DNA of 64,000 nucleotides from Ephydatia muelleri (taxonomy: Eukaryota; Porifera; Demospongiae; Spongillida; Spongillidae): contig JABACO010000001.1 in the NCBI GenBank assembly GCA_013339895.1, positions 5,792,218-5,856,217 on the forward strand. The letters run 5' to 3'. The notes under the pieces were generated by a model. The model was not told the DNA's origin. It made no database searches and was given only the letters and a program-made list of their open reading frames with translations. Both the position numbers and the translations under genes were made by a program. This document shows positions 23,301 through 33,500 of the stretch, one piece after another (positions within the stretch are counted from its first letter, which is position 1; every line of letters starts with the position of its first letter).

Positions 23301-26300
23301 TGCATATTTGTTTAATTGACTTCACTGCTTACCAGGACAATACAACTCCTCTGTATGTGGCGTGTGATAAGGGACATCAAGAAATAGTACAGATACTGTT
23401 GGCAGCTGGTGCTGACGTGAAAATAGCAAGATCCACTGTAAGGGCATGATGATTTATAATTTTGTTTCAGTCATGAAGCATGAACTAGTTGCAATTGGAT
23501 CTGGTTTTGTTTTTATTTGTGTACTCATTGCTACTGTAATTGATGCAATTATGTCGTTCCTGCCTGCATTCATTTGCTAGCTTGCGGAAGCTATGGGCTG
23601 AAATACTCACCCTTTGACTCATGTAAAGCCTTTTGTAATGGTTATAACATTTGTACTACAGGATGGTTGGAGTCCACTCATGGTAGCAAGCCACAATATA
23701 CATGTAAATGTAGTGATGAAACTAATTGAAGCTGGAGCTAATGTCAATCAGACCAATAAGGTAGGTCTATATGCAGTGCTTGATATAACAATCAGGCATG
23801 AATGTACCAAACATGGTGTCTATGGAAAGGTATAACATATAAATCTAGATCAATTCAAAATTGTCCAAATAAGATGCTTGAATGGATCTGGGCAAGCAGA
23901 GCTGATTGTTGGAAATGTACTTTGTGAATGAGTGACAGAATCTCTACCCATGTTGGGATTAATACAGTGCATGTAGCATAAGTACAGTTACTTATACAGA
24001 ATGCTAAACGACAGAAATACATTGATGAAAAATGCAGGCATGAATACAACAGTTGTGTTCAATAGTGAGTTGCTGTTACTTAGCTGATTTTTTGTATGGA
24101 TTGATTTGATGTGGAAAATAAACAAAAGTTTCATTATGGTACATGTACATCACAATGCTCGTGAATTTAACATGATCCACAGTATTAATTGTTATCAAAG
24201 TTTTAAGATTTAATTTTTAGCAATTAGTCCAGGCAGGTAATGTGGTTCCTTGAGTGTTTACATGTATATTCCGCATACGTGTGACCTAGCTCTTCTCGAA
24301 AGTAACTCAGTTTGGAACTGATGGCACCAAAAAGATATTCCTAGTATCAAATCAGTTCAGTAATTCTTGAGTCATATGTACTGGTATATAAGCATCGTGT
24401 ATCATACATGCACATGAATTTTGATTGCAAATTTTCACACCTGAGTCTATAGTCCTCAGAGTAATCTTGTCATGTGGGTTGATCTACCTTTAGGCAGTTT
24501 TTTCAACAAATGACCGGGTCCTATTCCATCAGAGGTCAATCATTTGTTCCGTTTTAAAAAATGTTTACTTCATTATGCATTTTGTTTTCACGTTTTTGTT
24601 GAATGTGCCATGCCTATATGAAACTTAAGTTGTTAATTATTGCACTTTTTTCATGACAGGTTCAGTAACATTGACCTGTAATAAATATTTTGTGCACATT
24701 GTATCCCTTTTTGCTGGCAGTTTGTAAGTGAATGATGTATTCATGCCACTATATGCCTCAGAATGTATGTGATATTGTTTGCTATCTGTACAATGTCGCT
24801 GAAAATCAAATCAAATGTCATCAAAAAGGGAAAAAACACATTTATTTGTAGTAACTGGCTTTTAAATTACTATTTGGGTCTAATTACCTGTAATATGTTT
24901 TTAATTTCATGAATGGGGTTAATTATGTCAATGTGAGAATAATTGGTGTCAGTGTTCTAATAGTAAGTGATCAAATTTCAAGATCGCTTGATTGTATGAG
25001 GGCTTCAAGTTTGGTGGGTTGATGTGAAACCTCAATAATGGGGTATACCAATCAGAGACCTGCAATTTAGTTTTGATTTCATCTCTCAGAGATGTACTGG
25101 AATAAAGCACCAACTCTGCTAATGGAGTCTTGAGACAGTTGGATTGATTTACCCTTAGGTGGCCTTGGTTCTGTGGGTTTGCAAGCTTGTGTACCTAAGT
25201 CCACACTAAATTTCAATGCCCTCATTAGAGCTTGTGAATGAAAACCTTCCCCTACAGTGTAGGTACTCAGCACCTCTGTTGACACTTATGGCTTAGGAGA
25301 GATAGTATCTCTGGGCTTAGCTTAGCAGCTCAGCCTTGGTTGCACTCCCGCTCTCGTCACACATCAGCATTGTACAATGCCTCCCTGTGTTCAACAGGTT
25401 ATGGAACTTATGCTGCGCACCACCTTTCTGCAGCTGTTCAGGGTTTTCATTCTCTTGGTTTATCATTATGGGCAGTTAGTGTTGCATCTCTCTTTTTACC
25501 TTTTTTTCCAGAGCAGCTGTCTAGCAAGGTAGAAAACTGTCTGTTTATCCTTTTTGTTGGGCTTATCTTCACCAGCTCGGTTGTTGTCTGCAGCTGCTTC
25601 ATGGTGTCTTGTGTGTCCCTCCAGCATGCCTTGGCTGCCACTTGAGCCTTTAATTCAGTGGTGGGCTTGGCCTGTATACCTATGGTGTCTCGGTAGTGCT
25701 CTTGATTCTCTAAGTCTGACTTGTATGCATGGTGAAGATTTGGTTGCAACATTCTTTCGATACAGTTATGTACACGTACAGACATATTAAGGATCCACAC
25801 TCTAGACACTCACCATGAAAGATTCAGCCAGAAATATAGTTCAAAAGTGGCTTGTGGCTTTGGACTGGAGGTGGCCTTAAACAAGACCGGAAAATCACTA
25901 CAAGCAGAATGCAAACTGACCCCCACTTCATCTTATTTATGTAACTTACTAGTGAAGTATAGCTCAAAGTGTGGTTGTCTTGTTTTTCAATTTGATATGT
26001 GGTTCTGAATATCTATTTACATGCATCCGTTAACTTTGGTGCAACTATTATAAGTATCAGAATTAGGTAACTGTAACATTTAAGTTCATTTTTCAATCAT
26101 GAGGATAGTTTTTAATTAATACTGCAAAGTGCTAGATAAGTTGTAAATTCAGTTACTGAGCTAATGCAAGATTTAGAACAATGTTTACATGCACATAGTG
26201 CTTCTCATGTACAACCAGGTGTTAGGAACCACACTGCAAAAATGGCGACATTTATCATATTAGTTCGTTTTCTGAGCATTGCTCTGTACTAAATGTAAGG

Positions 26301-27535
26301 CACTGCATGGGTTTTTAATTAGCCGCACATTTCAATGTTACTCATATTATTTGTGCTGAAATATTTATTATCAGGACAAATAAAAGCTGGACAATACATA
26401 CATTTGAATGTGTAGTAGTTTAAACTCAGCCCTTGTAACTCCATAAGCAGACTAGATCTGAATTATGTCGTAACTAACAATTTCATACATGTAATTTATG
26501 GCAAATGGTATTGCACCCATGAATAACTGTACCATATGTCAACTGGTACATGTACATTATAGTTCATGCAGTAGTGTTTTTGGTATTATCCTGTAAAGGT
26601 GTATAATTGTCTTTCAGGAGAGGAGAACAGCCCTAGACATAGCAATGAAGCACGATTGCCAAGGAGAACATTTAGTTGAAGTGTTGAAGACTTATCAGAG
26701 CAAGGTAAACTGTATGTTACATCATCTGCATGGCAACTACTGCAGCTCAATTTCATATTTACAAGTGAGACATCTGTATACTGTATTATCAGACGGAGTT
26801 CTTTTTTTTTTTCATAAGCTCATTTCTCCGTATGATAGGCTATGGATTTTGAGTTTTACTTATGTGAATTGTCTATGTTTGTGTCTGTGATTGGTACCAT
26901 GGTATTGATATACATTCGTATTTAAGACATGGCTGTTAAGAGTGGCGTATATTTCAAATAATGTACAGTTTACATATTTCCCTGGTAGCTCATTTTTAAT
27001 AGTAGCTACCATAAAGTTTTGTATGCATGTTTCTACAAAAGCCAATTAAGAACTAAGACTAGTTACATCATTTTTAGTCACGCATATACAAGCATTCTAC
27101 AGTGTATTTAATTAGCTACACACATGCAACACAGTCCTTCTCATATGGTGAATAAAGTTCCATCAAGCTCTGACTGACAGCTGTAATGGTTTAATACCCT
27201 TAAAAATGCCTTGTAATAAAAAAGGCGCTTAGTGTTACTTTCTGTTGAGTTAGAGCACATTACTTTCTTGTCCCATGGTACCTGTATGCAGCAAAACATA
27301 TGTCCTACTATCAGTATACCTGTGGTCCAAGCTACAAGTACAGAACGAGGGTTGAAATAATTTACATCTAAACCTTAACTTGTAGTTGTGAATTGTAATT
27401 CCTTGTGATTAGTAAGTTATGCCAGTTAAGTGTACAAGTTGCTATGATTTGTGTTAGTGGGAATTAAAGGCACAACAACACACACAGAATACAGGTGTAT
27501 AACTATTTCTCAATTCAGATACATGTGCTGACAGC

Positions 27536-27566
<31 letters not shown>

Positions 27567-30500
27567 GAGAGTCTATTCCGATACCTCTTTGAGGCCACAC
27601 ACATACCCATGGGTTTAGCTAATTTCTAATTTATAGTGATACTCTTAGTAGTACAATTCAGACTCAAAATTAAGGATTCGCCACCGAGGGGTACTTTTAT
27701 GACCTCTAGATCCAAAACAGGAAGTCTCTAAGTCAAAGGCTTTAAACATCACCTGATACTGGTATTGAGATGTCTAGTGAACTAAATGCATGTTCTGGTG
27801 TGACACCCTACATGTACTAAGATGCACTTATGTGCCAGTGCTTGTGCCAAGTGAATAGAAAAATGGATTTTCAAGCAGATGGTTGTGCGAAACTGTGAAG
27901 AAAAACTACCAAAGTTTGATCCTTGGAAATTTCACTTGAAGAGTGGCTTTTGTTCATATGTAACAAAAAGCATGCGCAACCGTTTGACTAAGATAATAGC
28001 TGATCAGATCAATGCATGAAATAAATACAAACACTAGGTCTCCAATTATATTTCCTACTGATGCGAACATATAAAACGACCCCACTCAGTCAATTACCAA
28101 CTTGAACATACTATTAAAACTGCATTGCCCTCAAAATGCACACTGCGCATCTCCAAAATGACATAAAACAAATCCTGATGTCGTAATACTTATCCTTCTC
28201 TTGTACAAGTAAACTACACTGCATTTTTGTTGTAGTCATCAACTCTGTAAACAACCTTAGTGCAGCTGAAGTGCTATAGGCCCCACCTGCAGAGGCTGCA
28301 ATGGTTATTATCTTTCAGCCTATTGAGCGGCTTATCAGTGATCAGTCCCAGTAACACAGAAGATACACTCAAAACGCAGCGACGGCTAGCTTTATCACCA
28401 GGCATTCTTTATATGTCATCAGAGCACATTAGTTTCTTCAGCTTTTCAAATGCTCTCTTTACTTGGTCTTTAAAATTGAAACTGCCTTCTTCGTCAGGTC
28501 AGACAAGGGTGCTGCGATATTTGAATATTCCGGTACACACTTCCTATTAAATCTGGTAAGTATATCATACAAATATCCTGACCTCCTTGGTAACAGAAAC
28601 TTTGTCCTTAAATAACGAAACCGTATCAATATGTGGCAATCACCCTCCCTTTCCAATTGATCGGTTAGAGGAACATCATGTGCGAGTTTGCAGTACTGTA
28701 TACCTTGGCAGCACTTTTGCAATACCTGCGTTTTCACTTGAAATATTGAGTCCTGCCTATTCATATCCATCTTCTCCACAAGCCTTCCTTACTAAAATAT
28801 TTATTTTGCCAACTGAGGAGTTTCGTTTCATCAGCAGAGATGTGGTGGCCCCAAGTATTCAACTAACAGAAGCATGACTTTGGCAGTTTCAAGCGTGATG
28901 TGAAGTCTCATGGCCAGACCCTGAATCACAGCTGCAGATGAAGTGCATCACCACTACTCTTGGAGAGACCACTCACGTAGAATGTTTTTGCCAGGACAAT
29001 TGAGTTTCAACATAACCTACTTGTATCAGAATTCATGCTAAATGTTTAATCTCCAGCTCATGGTTCTTAATGTTAGTGCACTTGTATTTTCATAAAGCAA
29101 TAAAATGAAGAGAAGTTCATTTCATTTTGATAATGTACCCACATCAGCTCTTTATTTCAGCTTACGAATATAAAAACACATATATGGGTCAGTTTCAGAG
29201 AAAATGAAATAGTGGCTATATATATATAAATTTATACAAATGCTTCACGTTTGAATCGCTAAAACTCCGTAAAGGTTTAAGCTATCAACTTTCTATTTCG
29301 AACACTTCTTGCCACACCACTTGCCACTTCTCTCTACGAAAAACGATTTTGGTGTCTTACCCTTGTACCTTGCCGACGTTACAAGGCACAGTACCCCGAG
29401 GGGTTCAAAATCCAGGTAGCCCTGCAGGAATGTCCAAATCACTCCAAAATCGATATGCACGTAAAGGAGTCCTGTCACTTTTGATTTCTGCAGATTGTTG
29501 ATTTTTACCTCTTCCGTTATGGAGATACAGCAATGCAAAGTAAGTCCACGTTTCCCGCTCAAATCCCGCCTTTCTCAGTCCTTGAACCGCTTCCATTCTC
29601 CCGAGGGGGACTGAGAAAGGCGCGATTAACAGGACTTAAAGAACTTTACTGAGGTGGGAAAGAGTGAGTTCTCATGTCTACTAAACAACTCGCCTTTATG
29701 AAGGTTGGTATGTAGACCAAGACCAGGATGAGGACCTAGTTCCTCATGAGATCTAGAGCATGGGCCACTGCTTGTCTATCTCCTGCGATGAAGCCATCAT
29801 CAAGGTACCAGTTCTGTTGGGATATATTGAGGCATACATCATCTGCCTCTTTGCTAGACACCAATTTGTGCAACTCGAGGGCGAAGAGCATAGGACCAAG
29901 GGGTCACCCTGATGTATGCCTGACTGAGACCAAATCTTGCCTTGACGGTGGAACAAAGATGTGTGAGAACCATAGCACCAGGTGACCCATGGCATGAGTT
30001 CTGGGGAAAACGTAGCATATTCTATGACAGCCTGTCTGGAAACCAAGTTGAAGGCGTTGGACAAGTCTACTTTGAGGAGCACAAAATTCCCACTCTTGCC
30101 AATTGACTTCCACACAGTTCCTAAGGCTGTGGATTACCTTCTCAGCCACCACTTTGAAGGTGACCCCAAATTAAAGGGCTGGAAGAAAAATGAAGACTTC
30201 TTTGACAGGGCACATAAGCACTTACCTGTAAGCCTCCGCAAGGTTTCTCCCACAGCACTTGGCCTAACATGTATTGGTTGGCCATCTCTGATCTTGTTCA
30301 AAGCCACTAACTTACCCCCAGCCAAGAAAACTGATACAGGTAGTGGAATCTTGCCTGAAACAGAGAAGATTGACCACACTCCTGAAGGAAGAGGCAATGG
30401 GAGTGGGGAGAGGGGTGGAAGTAGCGTCAAGCAAGTGTTGGGCAGAGAGGCTTGAGGGCCCTGCTCCTGAGCCCTTGGGAATGATATCAGGACATAAAGG

Positions 30501-33500
30501 ATGGGTTGAGTGTCAAGGATACTGGATTGTAATGAGGAATCACAGGAGGAGGGCAAGTTCAATGTTTGACCTGTAATAACTGTCAGGTGTTGTCATTGAG
30601 GGTGCTCCATCCATCTGAAAGTAGCATCTGACAGGCTTTGCTCATCCAGCCTGAACGACCAACGGACACTGCCAAATTGATTCTCTTTCTGTGGGTATTA
30701 GATGGATTGGTGTCAGCCTTTGGAGGCTGGTATGATGGTGCTGTTAAGAGCCATAGCCCAGAGAGTAGACAGGTCCATTACTGAGCCACATGTTGCATGG
30801 AGATTTGATGGGCATATGTGGGACATGAGTTCCTTTGCACGCAATGGATTGAAATTTAGGTAGCATAAAGAGTTTGAGCCATGATTCACCTCACGTAGTG
30901 CCTAACACAGGGCTAGAGCGAAGGCAGGCCTTGCTTTGGATGGGATGAAACGCAAAGTTGGATGATTTAGTTGACAAACATGTTCAAAAGTTGGGAGGTA
31001 GTGAGTTGAGGCTGGGTGAGTAGGCAAGTGAAGGGCGTTAATGATTGATGATTGATTGCAACGACTAGGGTGGGAGCACGACGAGAGCAGGAAACTAACT
31101 GGTAGCAGTTGCAACAAATGATCAAGTTCCGTTCCATCAGCATTTCACCAGGAAGAGCACCCTTTAACCGATTAACGCCAGAATATTTTTGTTTAACTAC
31201 AGTACAGTTGTCCATAAATGAGACAGCAGAGGAATGTTAGGTAGCAGGAAAGGGGGTTTCAACAATATTAAATGAAGCCGTGAACATGACTAATTGGTAA
31301 TTAATACAGTTGCATTTGCTTGTCTGATGTGTTGCTTTTGCAAAATGGCTGATTCATCATACTCCATAATGCTATCACTCTTGAGGCAAAGAAGCTATAA
31401 GGTTTATTGATGTGCCTGAAGTCCAGTTCATGTTGTTAGGTAATTCGAACCATTCGAACCTATTTGAAGTCTTCCAACCGAAAGTGTAATATCCGTTTGC
31501 TATAGTTTCCTGGGCTATGTGGCATGCTCAGAGGCAGGTCGGGAACCATAGTGCTGGTAGTACGTCGTTTGGTGGCTTTGATGAAGAATCAAGTGGACTT
31601 GCTGCAAAAGAGGGAGTTAGAATCGCTTACGCAGGACAAGCGAAGTACATGTACACACAAAAGTTTAATGGTTATCTGTAAGGAGTAGTTAGGAAACCTG
31701 CTCGGTACACAGATGGGGGGACCTGATTTCAATAAAAAATAAAATAAAAATCGGTTGGAGGGAGAGGGGCAACTAGTCCCGTTTTGTCCAAGTGTCCAAA
31801 GTGTACCAAGGTTTATCTTTCTATTACAAAGAAGCTTGTAATAATTCAGGAGGCATTTCAACATTTCTCTAGGAAGTGACACTGGAAAGAGTACAAACAT
31901 AGAACAACTATACCTTGCAGAAATTATGACGGTGTCAGCCATATGAACTTTTTGTTTTTGTCTGCTTTTAAAAGCAGCATATGAGCTAATGGGAGCTCCA
32001 AAATAAACCTCTATTAAGATAGATGACTATGCACAGCTTGAATTGAACCATAAATGATACTTGACTATCAGACAACGAAGAGTTCACTAATTTGTATTCT
32101 AGTAGCAACAATTGATATTGGAATGGGATTAGACTGTCCAGATATTAGGGGAATATACATTGATGTTCACCAGACAGTAATGAAATTTATAAGAAGGAAT
32201 AGGAAGAGCAGGAGAGATGGAAGCCCAGCAACTACATTTTTATTTTATGGCAGGTTGAACAGGCATATTGATGAAGACCTGAAGTGGTACTGTACAAACA
32301 CAACAATGTAGACATCGATGGATTTTACAACATACACATACAGCAATCTATCACACATTGTTGTGACATTTGTACAAATACCTATGTAGCATGAATTCTG
32401 TGATGTAGTTGTAATTCAGAGTACCACTACGTACTTGGCCATTTTCTCATTCATCCATTAGTTTAGCTTTTTTTTGCCAAATCTTGACATAACATTTTTG
32501 TGTGTCAGTATGTTCTCGCTGGAATTCCATTTATTGTGATCTTTTGATTCACTACTAAATCAATTATTTGATGCACTTACCAATACGTAAAACTGATACA
32601 TGTACATCTGAAATGTTACTGTGCAATGATGACATCAGACTTAAATAGCAGTTCAAAAGATCCATGTGGAGGTTGAAAGAAATAGTATCACCTGGCTTAC
32701 ATCTACAGTTCAGCTCTCCATTTAAGTTGGGTAGGCATCCTGGGTGTAAATATGATCTTATTTAGGTGATGCTAGAGTCCAATGCAGTGGAGTTCAGCAA
32801 TACTGTAGTTATTTCTCACTGTTGCTCTAAACATTTGTATAAACAATTTCCAACGCCTAAACTGTGATCACTGTCACCTTCATTTATGGCATTGTTAAGC
32901 AGTTGCGAACGCTTTGGTGTCTTATGGCTTGCAACAATTGAGTGCAAACGTTCTGGAAAGAGAGTTGAGTCTTGAATTGCACCCACTTGGAATGATGTAC
33001 AGCTTTGATATTACCCTTGGTTTGTAATTGTCTAAATCTTTCTCGACCTTCTCACTCAGTGCATAGTGCACCATTCATGATTTGAAGAAGAGTGGCTTGG
33101 CATTCTCATCAGCATGGACAGTCAATTTGACTGATGTGTCTTTGAGAAGGTTTAATTTTAGCTTTGTGCTAGTTATTCTTGCAAGGCAGTTTGACTGCTT
33201 GTATAGAAAGTTCCATTTTTTTATGGAATGTGAAACTTATCAATCTAGCCCCTCACCATGAGGAAGGACCTTATAATCAACAGACAGATTGGCTTCATGC
33301 ATATGGTAGCATACTCAAACAGCAAACTAGCCACAGAGAGGCAGCTTTTCCCCAGTTTAGGTGCATAGCAGGGTGTCAGTGCTTCACAGGTAGTCTGACA
33401 TCCTCTTTTCATAGCTAGTCTCGCTGATAACAGCACTAGTATCCACTTCCACATCTTGTTAGAGAGTGCCATGGCAAGAGGCATAGAAGCAGTCTAAAAG

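Noticed and set aside
30343-30576. Plus-strand frames over 29982-30576
   Set aside because: Antisense shadows of the minus-strand reverse-transcriptase relic.
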